The notes under the pieces are model-generated. The model was not told where the DNA came from. It made no database searches and was given only the letters and a program-made list of their open reading frames with translations. This document shows positions 17,766 to 28,000 of a DNA stretch of 64,000 bases, one piece after another; the stretch's first letter is position 1, and the number at the start of each line of letters is the position of its first letter. Made by a program: the position numbers and the translations under genes. This DNA is from Bacillota bacterium (GTDB lineage: Bacteria > Bacillota > Clostridia > Acetivibrionales > DSM-27016): the NCBI GenBank assembly GCA_023390115.1, contig JAEWDM010000011.1, positions 1-64,000 of the forward strand. The letters run 5' to 3'.

Positions 17766-18671
17766 ATGAGGGTAAACAGTATACGGGGGATAAAGCCCGG
17801 AAATAAGCTGTATAAAAAGGTGCTTGCGGTAGGCATAAGCATTATGGTGGTTATGGCGTCGTTTATTTTTCTTAACGATGTCAACAGGGAGGCAAAAAAC
17901 ACCGTAGACATTATAAGGGTAAAGGCGCCTGACGGTATTCCGGCGGGAAGCCTTATATCCGGGAAGGATATTGAAAGCTATTCCATAATACAGAGGGAAT
18001 TTACTTCGGACATGATAAGGTACAGCGAAGACAATATTCGGGAGGTTGTGGATAAATATTCACTGTATACTCTGCGTAAAAAGTCAATTCTTTATATGGA
18101 TCAACTGACCTCGGACAAGCCGCTGAAAAATGCCTGGATATACAGCTTCAGCGATCCGCAGAATGAAATTCTGACTCTCCCCTACAATTATATGGAATGC
18201 GGAGGGGATATATTGATGCCCGGAGACAGGGTAAGGGTGAGGGTGCTGGAGGAGAAGGAGGTTCCGCAGGGAGACGGCATAAGCGGAAGCGTTCCAAACT
18301 ACGGCGGCTTTCAGTCCTCTGCAAGGAAAGAGGTTGAGGCGCAGGTTTTATTTGAATCCATTATAATAAAGGATCTTTTAAATTCAAGGGGGCATTCCAT
18401 CTATGAGGTATATAAGGAAGCGCTTAAGCTGACGGCGGACAAAAGAGAGGCTGTAATGCAGAGCGATCAGTTTTTGAACAATATCCAGCCAAAATCGCTT
18501 GTGCTTGAGGCCACCTCACGCCAGGCCGAGGAGTATGCAAAATTTAAGGAGGGGGGAATACAGTCGTTTACATTTACTATACTGCAAAGAGATAAGGATG
18601 TAAACATTTTAGACCAGCTTTCCACTATCGAGAAGGAGGTGCAGTCATGGGCCGGCAAAGGGGCAAACTGA
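17766..18671 (+). CDS. CpaB/RcpC-like SAF-domain pilus protein
   Basis: A 301-residue protein with an N-terminal membrane helix (about 20-38) and a SAF domain (IIRVKAPDGIPAGSLISGKD, near 55-75). In Gram-negative Tad systems CpaB/RcpC sits near the secretin; Firmicutes lack an outer membrane, so the homologue probably acts at the cell wall. The first Tad operon has no such gene. Its last 25 bases overlap the next gene, indicating coupling. Confidence 0.75.
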   Translation: MRVNSIRGIKPGNKLYKKVLAVGISIMVVMASFIFLNDVNREAKNTVDIIRVKAPDGIPAGSLISGKDIESYSIIQREFTSDMIRYSEDNIREVVDKYSLYTLRKKSILYMDQLTSDKPLKNAWIYSFSDPQNEILTLPYNYMECGGDILMPGDRVRVRVLEEKEVPQGDGISGSVPNYGGFQSSARKEVEAQVLFESIIIKDLLNSRGHSIYEVYKEALKLTADKREAVMQSDQFLNNIQPKSLVLEATSRQAEEYAKFKEGGIQSFTFTILQRDKDVNILDQLSTIEKEVQSWAGKGAN

Positions 18672-19474
18672 GCTTTGACGATATTTTGCAGAGGCTGTCC
18701 CCCCGGGACAGGGTATACAGCGAGCTGGAGGCAAGCAGAATTATTGACAATGTTATAGGCTTTATCCCGGCTTCCGACTGCTGCGACACGTCCATACTGG
18801 TGTCAAACCTTGCCGCTCTTCTTGCTGCAAGGCAGTACAGCGTATGCATACTGGACAACAAGGTATTTTATCCAAGCATTTATAAAATTCTTGACTGTGA
18901 GGCCAACCCGAGAGACAGGGGCCTCATTAAGCTGCTGAGGAGCGACCGGGTGGATTTTAGGGATGAGATAAATTCTACGAGGTATAAGAACCTGTTTCTT
19001 CTGTCTCCCAGCCCTATGGACGCAATGGAGGATTATTTTGATTTTACGTTTGGTGATATTGAGAGGGTTATGGCTGCCGTAAAGGACATGTTTGATCTGG
19101 TAATAGTGGATATACCGAACATACCGCCTCTGGAGTTCTGTGTTTCTTCAATAAAGCACTGCAATACCGGCTTTTTTGTATGGAGCGAAAGGATAGAATG
19201 CCCTCAGAATACCGAAAAATTTCTGGAGTTTGTGGGATCACTCGGCATTGGGGCATCAAAATTTGCAAATATAGTTATAAATAACATTAGCGGATTGAAC
19301 TTTGACAGAGAGGTAATTTCTGAAATGAAGATGAAGCTGGTAGCGGAATTTCCTTTCATACCTAAAGTGGCGGATTTTTCTATAGAGGGAAAGGTGTATA
19401 TTCAGGACAGCACGCTGCTTGAGAAGAGGTTTGAAAGGGCTTTGAACGCATTGGCGGATGTAATTGCAGGCTGA
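18647..19474 (+). CDS. Degenerate ParA/MinD-like protein (cluster 2)
   Basis: A 275-residue protein with the strand order of MinD-like ATPases (YSVCILDNKVFYPSIYKIL, then FDLVIVDIPNIPP) but no P-loop: the equivalent segment, IPASDCCDTSILVSNLAALLA (residues about 32-52), has no GK-T. It could be a non-hydrolysing partner of the TadZ-like protein two genes upstream. It begins inside the cpaB-like gene and precedes cpaF by 24 bases. Confidence 0.6.
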   Translation: MGRQRGKLSFDDILQRLSPRDRVYSELEASRIIDNVIGFIPASDCCDTSILVSNLAALLAARQYSVCILDNKVFYPSIYKILDCEANPRDRGLIKLLRSDRVDFRDEINSTRYKNLFLLSPSPMDAMEDYFDFTFGDIERVMAAVKDMFDLVIVDIPNIPPLEFCVSSIKHCNTGFFVWSERIECPQNTEKFLEFVGSLGIGASKFANIVINNISGLNFDREVISEMKMKLVAEFPFIPKVADFSIEGKVYIQDSTLLEKRFERALNALADVIAG

Positions 19475-19498
19475 CAGTGCGTGAAGGGGGGGAATGCA

Positions 19499-20953
19499 AT
19501 GCTGTCAAGAGGAAATGTGAGTGAGCTTCAGAGGCAGGCAAAATATGTGCAGAAAAACGATGCGTCGCGTAAATACGCCAGTGTAACCTTTGACGAGGTT
19601 TTAAAACACTGCCAGCAGTACATAAGCAAGACTGCATCCAACTTTTACAGAAGGCTGGATGACCCTGCCAGGAAAAGAGAAATGACCGAAAGGTATATCA
19701 TTGATTATGTCGAGACGCAGAAGCCCGATGTTGAGGGATATGATGATTTAATTTCCTTAAAGGGCGCTCTGATTGACGAAATAACGCAATACGGGCCCAT
19801 AACCGAGGTGATGGAGGACCCGGAGATTGATGAAATAAGAGCCAACGGCCCCCAGCAGATTTTTATAGAAAGATACGGCAGGACGGAAATGCTGGATAAG
19901 CAGTTTAATGACAGGGAGCATATGGAGAGGATAATATCAAAGCTTATAGGGGTTTCAAAGATGAGGCTTACCCCAAGAATGCCCATGGTAAATGCGCGTA
20001 CTATTGAGGGCTACAGGGTAAACGCCACCCATAGCGACATTTCTCCCTACGACAGCCCCGCGTTTGTAATAAGGAAATTTAAAAAATCAGCCATGTCTCC
20101 TTTGAAAATGATTGAGGATAAATCCTTTTCAAAAAATATGTTCAGGATGCTGTCAATGATGCCAAAAGCGGATCTGTCATGGATAACGGTAGGGCCCACG
20201 GGCAGCGGCAAGACCACCTTGAATGAGGTTCTTATACGCCAGATAGATCCCCTCTGCCGTATTATAACCATAGAGAATCCGGCTGAAATGAGGCTTTTAA
20301 GGCATAGGGATGATGATGCTAACGGCAGGGTTATAAATGATGTGCTTCAATACGAGTCGGTTTCAGAGGATGACGACAGCAGTCCTGCCACCATGGAAAA
20401 TTTGCTTATAAACGCTATGCGGCAATCCCCGCATTGGATAGGGCCGGGGGAACTCCGGGCGCCCGGGGAATTTGCTACTGCCTTAAGAGCCGCCCAGACC
20501 GGACATTACTTTTTTACAACACTTCATGCCGAAGGCGACAAGGAGGCTGTTTTCAGGTTTCTCACCGCATACCTTATGGTATCGGACGAGCCTGCCGAGC
20601 TGGCCTTGAGAAACATATGCAGCGCTGTTAAGTTTGTTGTCTTTCAGGAAAAGCTTGCCGACGGGACGAGAAAGGTTACTTCCATTTCCGAGGTGGCGGG
20701 CTCCGAAGGGTTGTCCCCGATAGTAAATCAGATTTACAGGTATGAGTGCATGGATGTTGAGGAGGATGAAAGAACGGGAAAGGTGTTAAGGATAATAGGG
20801 AGGCATAAGAGAGTAGGAGTCATTTCAGATGAAATCTGCCAGAGGATGCTGAAATCGGGCATAAGGAAAAGCCGGTTTGAATTTTTAACTGTGCCTCCAA
20901 ATCCTGATGAAGAGGAGGTTTATGATACCAGTGGGATTAACATTAATGTTTAG
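19499..20953 (+). CDS. cpaF: CpaF-type secretion ATPase (cluster 2)
   Basis: A 484-residue secretion ATPase, longer than the cluster 1 copy because of a 90-residue N-terminal extension. Walker A GPTGSGKTT (232-240), IITIENPAEM, and the His box AAQTGHYFFTTLHAEGD are present. The Asp-box region reads GPGELRAPGEF instead of the usual VGEVRGAEA. Start ATG 19499 follows AAGGGGGG; the GTG at 19481 is upstream of that site. It overlaps the next gene. Confidence 0.9.
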   Translation: MLSRGNVSELQRQAKYVQKNDASRKYASVTFDEVLKHCQQYISKTASNFYRRLDDPARKREMTERYIIDYVETQKPDVEGYDDLISLKGALIDEITQYGPITEVMEDPEIDEIRANGPQQIFIERYGRTEMLDKQFNDREHMERIISKLIGVSKMRLTPRMPMVNARTIEGYRVNATHSDISPYDSPAFVIRKFKKSAMSPLKMIEDKSFSKNMFRMLSMMPKADLSWITVGPTGSGKTTLNEVLIRQIDPLCRIITIENPAEMRLLRHRDDDANGRVINDVLQYESVSEDDDSSPATMENLLINAMRQSPHWIGPGELRAPGEFATALRAAQTGHYFFTTLHAEGDKEAVFRFLTAYLMVSDEPAELALRNICSAVKFVVFQEKLADGTRKVTSISEVAGSEGLSPIVNQIYRYECMDVEEDERTGKVLRIIGRHKRVGVISDEICQRMLKSGIRKSRFEFLTVPPNPDEEEVYDTSGININV

Positions 20954-21914
20954 TATATTTGCAGGCGCAGCAGTGCTTTGCGCTATAAGCCTTGCCATGG
21001 ATCTTCGCCTGCTGGCGGATTTCAGAATGGGAGCGGGAAAGCTTTTTGAGGTGTTCATCGACAGTGTGGGCAGGCATAACATAAAGAGGTTTGTGTACAG
21101 GCTGAAGAAGGAAAAGATCGAAAAGAGGAAAGAGACTGTTATAACCACATACAACAATATAATTGAGGGTATTATATACGATTTCAGCCTGCCCCTTACC
21201 CTTGAAGGGGCCAATTCGCTTTTATGCATTCTGCTTGCGGCGATGGTGCTTATTATAGTGATTTTCCTGAAAAATGTATCCCTCTCGGTGCTGGCGTCGG
21301 TATCCATACTTGTTGGGATGGTTACCTTTATAGCCATGCAGTCCCGCCTTGCAAAGGCCGCCAAGCTTGAAAGCATAATGGATGCGGAGGACCTCATATG
21401 CCCTCTTGCCAGGGACGGTGTGCTTGTAGCCATAAAAAAGGTCCTTGAGTCGGAAGGGTACCTGAACAAAAATATCAGGCCCTATTTTTTGCAATTCGTG
21501 GACAACTGCGAAAATCACGGATACTCCTTTAAGCGTGCTATGGAGATACTTAATAAGCAGCTCGGGCCAAAGTTCGACAACTTTGCAAAAAAGGCGGTAA
21601 TTTTTGAATATAACGAAAGGAAGGGTATGGCGGATATATTTCTGGATATTGTAGATGAAAATGCCGTTTTGAGAGAGGTAAACATAAGAAAAAACAGGAT
21701 ATTTAAAAAAATGAACAGGGATTTCCTGATTAAAACCGCTATGATAGCTGCTTTTGCGGGCTATTCCATGACCTCGGGAGAGCTGAGGCATTTTATGATG
21801 GGCAGCGGAGAGGGAAGGCTTATAAACACCATAGCCATTGTGGCTATTTGCTTAAGCTTTGCCAGGTGCCAGTCCCTTCAAAGCGATATAGGAAGCGGGG
21901 GAGGGGCGAAATAA
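20922..21914 (+). CDS. TadB-like membrane platform protein (cluster 2)
   Basis: About 330 residues with hydrophobic helices near the N-terminus, at about 95-140 and at the C-terminus, around a cytoplasmic domain. The order and size match TadB although sequence likeness to the cluster 1 protein is low. The start overlaps the cpaF 3' end by 32 bases; AGGAGG lies three bases before ATG 20922, with ATG 20907 as an alternative. Its stop overlaps the next start (TAATG). Confidence 0.72.
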   Translation: MIPVGLTLMFSIFAGAAVLCAISLAMDLRLLADFRMGAGKLFEVFIDSVGRHNIKRFVYRLKKEKIEKRKETVITTYNNIIEGIIYDFSLPLTLEGANSLLCILLAAMVLIIVIFLKNVSLSVLASVSILVGMVTFIAMQSRLAKAAKLESIMDAEDLICPLARDGVLVAIKKVLESEGYLNKNIRPYFLQFVDNCENHGYSFKRAMEILNKQLGPKFDNFAKKAVIFEYNERKGMADIFLDIVDENAVLREVNIRKNRIFKKMNRDFLIKTAMIAAFAGYSMTSGELRHFMMGSGEGRLINTIAIVAICLSFARCQSLQSDIGSGGGAK

Positions 21915-22798
21915 TGGTGCTTGTAGCTAAGCTTGCTTCCTTTGCGGCTATTATATATCTCGCTTATGTGTTTATATACTCTTTTTTCAAGCCCATAAGC
22001 CGGAAGCGCAAAAAGAGAACGAGGGTTTTTATTAAAAATGCAAGGGACAGAAGGAAGCAGGAAAGGTTTTTATACTATAAGGACGTTTTTATAAGAGGAG
22101 CTTCGGAAAGGCTGCTGCTCAGTGAAGCCAAAAAGGAAGAGCTGGAGGGGATAATAAAAAGGCTTGATCTAAAGACAACACCCGAGGAAATAAGGCTTAA
22201 GCAAATTTTGTATGTCGCGGGGGCGGCGGCGGTATCATACCTGCTGCTAAAGCTTAACCCCGTATTAGGCTTTATATCCATGATGTTTATAGTAATAGGG
22301 TGGATTTATCCTGTGGATGAGCTTGAGAAAAAGGTAGAATTGAAAAACAAAAACATACTTCTGGACTTTCCGTCGTTTTACGGTATGCTTTATTACCAGT
22401 ATTCCAAGTCGGTAAATATTTATCTTGCGGACATAATAAGGGATTTTTTGCCCAATGCCAATGCGGATATGGCGGAGGAGCTTGGGAATATGCTTGATAA
22501 TATTGAGTTCGGAGAGGAATATGCGTTAAAGCAGCTCAAAAAGAGGGTGCCTGTGAGGCATATTATAAAATTCTGCGATATTATGGAAACGCGGCTGAGG
22601 GGCTATGACAACATTTCGCAGATGGCCTACCTTAAAAACGAGCTTGACGAGCTGAGGGTAACCGCTCTGGAGGATGAGCTGCGGCTGCGCCAGGCAAAAA
22701 ATTTCAGGGCACAGTTTGTATTAATAATAATACTTGCGGCTTATATAATTATTTATTACTACTTCCAGTCAATTGAGGCAATAAGGCTGTTTTCATAA
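21914..22798 (+). CDS. TadC-like membrane platform protein (cluster 2)
   Basis: A 294-residue membrane protein with one N-terminal helix, two central helices (about 100-140) and a C-terminal helix (QFVLIIILAAYIIIYYYF). The region LLDFPSFYGMLYYQYSKSVN aligns in position with the F domain of TadC. ATG 21914 follows GGGGGAGGGG and overlaps the previous stop; an earlier in-frame ATG at 21848 lies within the upstream gene. Confidence 0.72.
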   Translation: MVLVAKLASFAAIIYLAYVFIYSFFKPISRKRKKRTRVFIKNARDRRKQERFLYYKDVFIRGASERLLLSEAKKEELEGIIKRLDLKTTPEEIRLKQILYVAGAAAVSYLLLKLNPVLGFISMMFIVIGWIYPVDELEKKVELKNKNILLDFPSFYGMLYYQYSKSVNIYLADIIRDFLPNANADMAEELGNMLDNIEFGEEYALKQLKKRVPVRHIIKFCDIMETRLRGYDNISQMAYLKNELDELRVTALEDELRLRQAKNFRAQFVLIIILAAYIIIYYYFQSIEAIRLFS

Positions 22799-22828
22799 TA
22801 TATAATAAAATTTAAGGGGGAGTCCGCT

Positions 22829-23035
22829 ATGGACAGGAAGGAATTTATATCGAGACTTAAAAGCAGCAGGGGGGATATAGGCATAAAGCAGATAGCGGTT
22901 ACCGTTGCCGTTATAGTTGTAATAGGGGCTGCGGTGACGATTATAACGGGAAACGGGGGTACGCTGTCGGGCTGGATTAACCAGATATGGACCATGCTTA
23001 TAGATTATATAGAGACTAACGTAGGCGGAAGCTGA
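22829..23035 (+). CDS. Small Flp1-like pilin (cluster 2)
   Basis: A 68-residue protein with a charged leader, GDIGIKQI, and then a hydrophobic helix (AVTVAVIVVIGAAVTII), the layout of Flp pilins. It lacks the Glu expected at position five after the processing Gly; Lys/Gln occupy that area. It sits between the TadC-like gene and two minor pilin genes, so it is the probable major pilin of the second system. Ribosome site AAGGGGGAG. Confidence 0.68.
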   Translation: MDRKEFISRLKSSRGDIGIKQIAVTVAVIVVIGAAVTIITGNGGTLSGWINQIWTMLIDYIETNVGGS

Positions 23036-23037
23036 TT

Positions 23038-23547
23038 ATGGCGGGGTTTGCGAAGGCCATACTTATATCTGTCCTTGTTGCCGTTGTGTTCTTTTTGTTT
23101 ATGAATATGATATTTTTTTTCCCGTGGTATATGTCTCTTATTTATGAGACGTTCAACCTTTCCCAGATAGCGGCTGCCGATAACTATTTAAAGAATATGA
23201 ACGTTGATGCCGCAATGAACCGTTTGAAGAGCAAGCCTATATTTTCAGACCCTGCTGTAATAGGTTTAATAGAAATAGAGGCTGAAAATTCATACGGGAC
23301 CACAGCCATAGGCGAGGACAATACGGATGAGGCATATGTGGCTTCGGGGGCGGACGACAGCAGTAAGCCGTACAGGCAAAGGGGAGAGAAAATAACGGTA
23401 AGGATAAAGGCGGGCTATCCCTTCAGAGTAAAGCTGGCAAATGCCGATGTGGAGCTTGTGCTGCCTGTAAGCTTCCAGCTTTCCACAACGGGGCTCAAAT
23501 ATTATAAGGATCTGCCTTATTATAAGGATATCCCTTATACAGATTAG
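23038..23547 (+). CDS. TadE-like minor pilin candidate
   Basis: A 169-residue protein with one long N-terminal hydrophobic helix (about 8-38, with an FFFPWYM segment) and a soluble domain ending in a Tyr/Asp-rich repeat, YYKDLPYYKDIPYTD. It starts two bases after the pilin stop. No family is firmly recognised; the layout and position suggest a minor pilin. Confidence 0.6.
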   Translation: MAGFAKAILISVLVAVVFFLFMNMIFFFPWYMSLIYETFNLSQIAAADNYLKNMNVDAAMNRLKSKPIFSDPAVIGLIEIEAENSYGTTAIGEDNTDEAYVASGADDSSKPYRQRGEKITVRIKAGYPFRVKLANADVELVLPVSFQLSTTGLKYYKDLPYYKDIPYTD

Positions 23548-23619
23548 GCTTTGATGTCTTACGGTAACGGAGGATGTAAAGTAAAAGCCTCCCGAAGTCA
23601 CTTTATATAAGGAGGCACT

Positions 23620-24114
23620 ATGAGGACATATGCCTATGTAATATTGATAGTATTGCTTTTAATAATAATTTTACAGCCGTTCTTTGAAATGCTTAGTGTA
23701 TTCACAGAGAAGGCCAGAGTGGATTCGGCGGTGCTTAACGCGGGAAGGCTGGCAGCGGCAAGGAGTGTGGAGGATTATAGCAGGGCGGAGCTTAATCCGG
23801 GGGTGGAGCCGGACAGGTTTATAGAGATATTCAGCGAGGCGTTTGCTTCTGCCATGGATATGAAGGTGGTTAGTATATACTCCGGCAGGGTATATTTTTC
23901 ATCTGTTGGCCAAGCTGATGAGAGATTTAACGGCTTTGAGGCAAGGCTTGACATAGATGAGGAGCACGGCAAAGTAAGCCTCTGCAGTATAAATGTGTCG
24001 GGGAGGTACAGGTACAAGACGCGGCTGTTAAGGTATGCACAGCAGCAGCTTCCCGGTCTTACGGAATTTGAGCTTAATGCGGAGCAGGTGTTTGAGGTGA
24101 GAGTGGTTAACTGA
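23620..24114 (+). CDS. TadE-like minor pilin candidate
   Basis: A 164-residue protein with an N-terminal helix (VILIVLLLIIILQPFFEML) and KARVDSAVLNAGRLAAARS, typical of the helix that follows the anchor in TadE/TadG proteins. The rest is a soluble domain with several short beta strands. A perfect AAGGAGG ribosome site precedes ATG. It is the second of two minor pilin candidates in this operon. Confidence 0.62.
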   Translation: MRTYAYVILIVLLLIIILQPFFEMLSVFTEKARVDSAVLNAGRLAAARSVEDYSRAELNPGVEPDRFIEIFSEAFASAMDMKVVSIYSGRVYFSSVGQADERFNGFEARLDIDEEHGKVSLCSINVSGRYRYKTRLLRYAQQQLPGLTEFELNAEQVFEVRVVN

Positions 24115-24147
24115 TCGAATAAATAAAAGAACATATGGAGGTAAGCT

Positions 24148-25074
24148 ATGAAAAGGATGGCGGGGCTTTTGGCGGCTGTTACGGTCTGGGCCGCTCTTTG
24201 CTCGGGAGGTACATGCGGGGCGGCGGGGAGGTTCAGCGATGTTGCGGACAATGCATGGTATGCGGAGTATGTGTACAGGCTCAGCGAAAAGGGAATAATA
24301 GGGGGCTACCAGAGCGGCAGGTTCGGGCCGGAGGATGATGTAAAGGTTGCACAGCTCATAACCATGGCGGTGCGATCTCTGGGATATGACAATCTGAAAT
24401 ATTACTCGGGGTATGTGGACAAGGCCAAGGACTTAAGGCTTGTGGAGGAAGGGGAATTTCCCACAAAGGCCAGCCTTGAAAGGGCGATAACCAGAGAGGA
24501 GACGGCAAGGATAATCGTGAGGGCCTTGAAAAACGAAGGGTATAATGTAAGCCTGAGCATATTTGAGGGCATGATAGGCGACTATATGAGCATAGACGGC
24601 TCCATGAGGGATTATGTGCTGAAGGCGTATTACCTGGGGATAATAGGGGGATATCAGAGCGGCAATTTTGGCCCGAAGGACAAGTCCACCAGAGCCCAGG
24701 CCTGCAAAATGATTATGTGTATGCTTGAGCCGGGGCTGAGGGAAGGGCCGGTAATACAAGACGAAGGGACTGTCAGGATAAAGGGCTATGACGTGCCGGT
24801 TAAACCTGTTATTGGCATTAGCACGGGTTCGGAACATAATGTGGATATATATTTAGCAATTGATATCTCAGAATTTGCTGATAGTCAGTATAAAGCTGCT
24901 GAAAGTATATTATCAAGTAAATTCGGTGCTGAAGATATAAAGCCCATTATTGATTATATTAAGACAAAGAAAGATCGCTTTACCAAGCTGGAAAAAGCTT
25001 TTATCTTGAACGGTCATAAGGTGTTAATTGGTTCAACTGGATATAATATTGATCTAGCTGTGTATCAGAAATAA
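24148..25074 (+). CDS. SLH-domain surface protein
   Basis: A 308-residue secreted protein: signal peptide (about 1-26) then three SLH repeats (FSDVADNAWYAEYVYRLSEKG; GYVDKAKDLRL; DGSMRDYVLKAYYLG with GGYQSG twice), which anchor proteins to pyruvylated secondary wall polymer. The C-terminal 80 residues (after about 225) have no recognised domain and are encoded by distinctly more AT-rich DNA. GGAGG precedes ATG. The position at the end of the Tad operon suggests it docks the pilus or its partner to the cell wall. Confidence 0.88.
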   Translation: MKRMAGLLAAVTVWAALCSGGTCGAAGRFSDVADNAWYAEYVYRLSEKGIIGGYQSGRFGPEDDVKVAQLITMAVRSLGYDNLKYYSGYVDKAKDLRLVEEGEFPTKASLERAITREETARIIVRALKNEGYNVSLSIFEGMIGDYMSIDGSMRDYVLKAYYLGIIGGYQSGNFGPKDKSTRAQACKMIMCMLEPGLREGPVIQDEGTVRIKGYDVPVKPVIGISTGSEHNVDIYLAIDISEFADSQYKAAESILSSKFGAEDIKPIIDYIKTKKDRFTKLEKAFILNGHKVLIGSTGYNIDLAVYQK

Positions 25075-25093
25075 TTTTGGAAAGAGATGAGAG

Positions 25094-28000
25094 ATGAAAA
25101 AGAAAGTTTCTATTTTTCTCATATTTATATTTGTTATAAGCCACTTTGGAGTACGAAATTTAAATAATGTTAAGGCTTCTAATATTGAAGACACAATACT
25201 ACGTGCGAACACCGATATAAGGCTTATGTATGGTCTAAGTTACGACTACTACGTTAAGGGAGAAGGTGCAAATGCAGGGTATATCGTGAACAATAATGGG
25301 GAAAGGCTTAATACAAACCTGCTTATGGGCGATTGGGAAAGAGACGGCTTTGCATATAGGCCTTCAAACAGCGAATATTTTAAGGAACTTTCCCGGGATA
25401 ATATAGAATTTAATAATGAGGACAGATATTTTAGAGTTTTTGTTTTTGGAGGTAAGCCATCAGATGCCCACTATCTCGGAAGTGACATGGAAGGGAATCT
25501 TTTTTCAAATGTATACCACCCTGTAGATACTTGGAATAGCAGCAAGGCAGTGGAGAAATATTCATGGGTAAATAGGCCTTGGGAAGCTGATAGCCAATTA
25601 AACCCTCAAAAAAAAATATGTGCACAAGGTTCTTTCGACTTAGTTAATATGCAAATTAGAATAAACAACCATACGGACGAAGTCCGGAGGCAGGAGCTTG
25701 AGGGGTATTATGAGGATTTAAAGAAGCTGGTGCAGGACTATTTCCCTCTTTCCTTTGAGGGAATGAATGCTAAATTCGACGGCAGCTATAAAACCACAAA
25801 CTGGCTTGAGTATATTCATATAATGCAGCCTCCAACCTACTATACATGGGGAATGGGGAGGATGTGGAACAGCGGGGGGCAGTATTATAAAACCATTCTG
25901 ATACCCCCTTTTAAATTTCTGGATCAGCCTGACTATTCGGCCACCGTATTAAGGACGGGCACAGAGGCTGGAGCGGATGAAAACGGGGAATATGAGGCTG
26001 TTGTAGAATTCAGGGTGAATAATTGTCCTCAGTCGGGAGAGGTATGTCCCCCAATAAGCCTTGAGCTTGAGGGAGGACGGATAACAGGAGGAGCCGTGCC
26101 GGATTCCTGCATTCTTACTCCCGGTATTGTAGACGGGTGGATACAGTATAACGACGGAGCATTTACCATTAGTGACAAAACCTCTGTTATGGATGGAATA
26201 GACTGGATGAACAGCCTGCTGACAACTGAGGGCGGAAGAGGTAAGGAGTACAGGGCAGGAGAGCATGTCCCTTTTATAAAGGAGCTGGATGGGGGCGTAA
26301 GTACATACTGCAGGATAGGAAGCGATAAAAAGACGGTAAAAAATTATATAATGTTTAAGTGGAAGCCCGATGAAAACGCGGAGCAGGTTAAAATGAAAGC
26401 CTATATAAATATGGGCCCGGACAATTTGCCGGAGGGCGCGTCTTCAGGCAACAACTATGACGAGGCTGTTATGAGCATATCAAAAAGGCTTTCGGCCTCG
26501 GGAGAGTACCTGCTCGACTATGACGTGATTTCCGGGGACTTTGTATACGGCGTGAATAACGGCCAGACCCTAAATGCGAGCGTGGAGCTGCCGCAGAACT
26601 CTTCCGGCTGGTACGACTGGTCGGCGGGCTGGGAGGAGGGAAGCCTGACCCGGGGGCAATTGGACAAGCTTTTGGCAGATCCCGCATCTATAGCAGGCGA
26701 TATGGATTATGGAAGCGAATATGATCCAATAAGCACATCTGAAACGAGCGTCAGCAAGCTTCCGTCAATAAGCTGGACTACTAAAAAGAGCTATTTCGGG
26801 TTTGAGCCGTCAACAGGCCGGTTTAAAAGCAATGGCAGCTTTTCCTATGGCAGCGGGTATGCCGCCAATGGAGCTAATCCTTCGGCACAGCTTAAGCTGG
26901 ACAGCTTCGGAGAAATATTCAGGACGGCACGCTACAGTGCATACAGAAGCTACCATTCACACAGCAGCGGCTGCTATAATTCCGAAGGCGTACGCGTTTG
27001 CGGCAGGAGCTCGGGACCGTACAACCCCGTGTCGGGGACTGTTACTCAGACGGGCAGGTTCCCGTATTGCAGCGATACGGTAGAAATACAGTCAATGACT
27101 TACAACGGCAAAAGTATGCCTTTAATTAATCTTAAGAAGGATGAAAGGACGGAGGGCACCGGGACGGGAGGCGGTGCAAAAAGAAAAATTGTATGGGAGG
27201 GAGACAGGTGGGGGATACCCGTGGTGAGGTATATGAGAAGCATAGACTCGCAAGGCAATACCTCAAGCCTTTCAAGGGTGTTGGGGAACCACGGTGAGGA
27301 AAGGATATTCCAGCACCTTGACAGTGCGGAGGTGTCGTACAGTGTAGATACGTCCTTTGCGGGGCACTTTCAGGCCGACAGGGAAAATGCATACAATAAC
27401 GAAGGCAACTATAAGGGCCTCAGCTTTAAATATGCGCCCTTTGCCACAGACAGACAGTTGCAGAGTTATGCATATCCCATAAAATCGGGGTACTTTTATG
27501 TTCCCTATGCAGTGTACCGGGTAAACATCAAAACTGAAATATACAAAAGGCATGGAGAGCAAACGGAGCATAATAACATAGTTAATAGCATAAAGGACTC
27601 CTTTGGTCTGGACATTGGTCTGCCTACCATGAAAAGCAACGGGGATGCGGTGATTGATATAGACGGGAGGGCATACGGCAGCTATCCGGTGCATATCGGG
27701 CAGCAGTACGGCAAATCGGAGCACAGGCTTGAGTACGGCAGGGGACCGGAAAACGATGCAGATATGTACCTTACGGGAGGTGAAGAGCAGCTGCTGGGAA
27801 ATACCGACCCATTGTTCAGACGGATTCTGGAGGGCTGGACATATTCGGGCACGCAAGACTCATGGGGAGGGGCGTACAGTACGGATTCCTATAAATACAG
27901 GGAATATATAAACGAAGCGGACATATACAAAATAGAGGAGCAAACAACACTGACATTTACGGTAAACCCTGAGAAGCTTAGGTTTTATATAATACCTCAG

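Noticed and set aside
20885..21469. Minus-strand 194-residue frame inside the TadB-like gene
   Set aside because: Shadow of a membrane-protein gene; hydrophobic codons on one strand often open frames on the other.
27272..27856. Minus-strand 194-residue frame inside the large exported protein
   Set aside because: It lies wholly inside a plus-strand gene with a signal peptide, with no ribosome site or family match.
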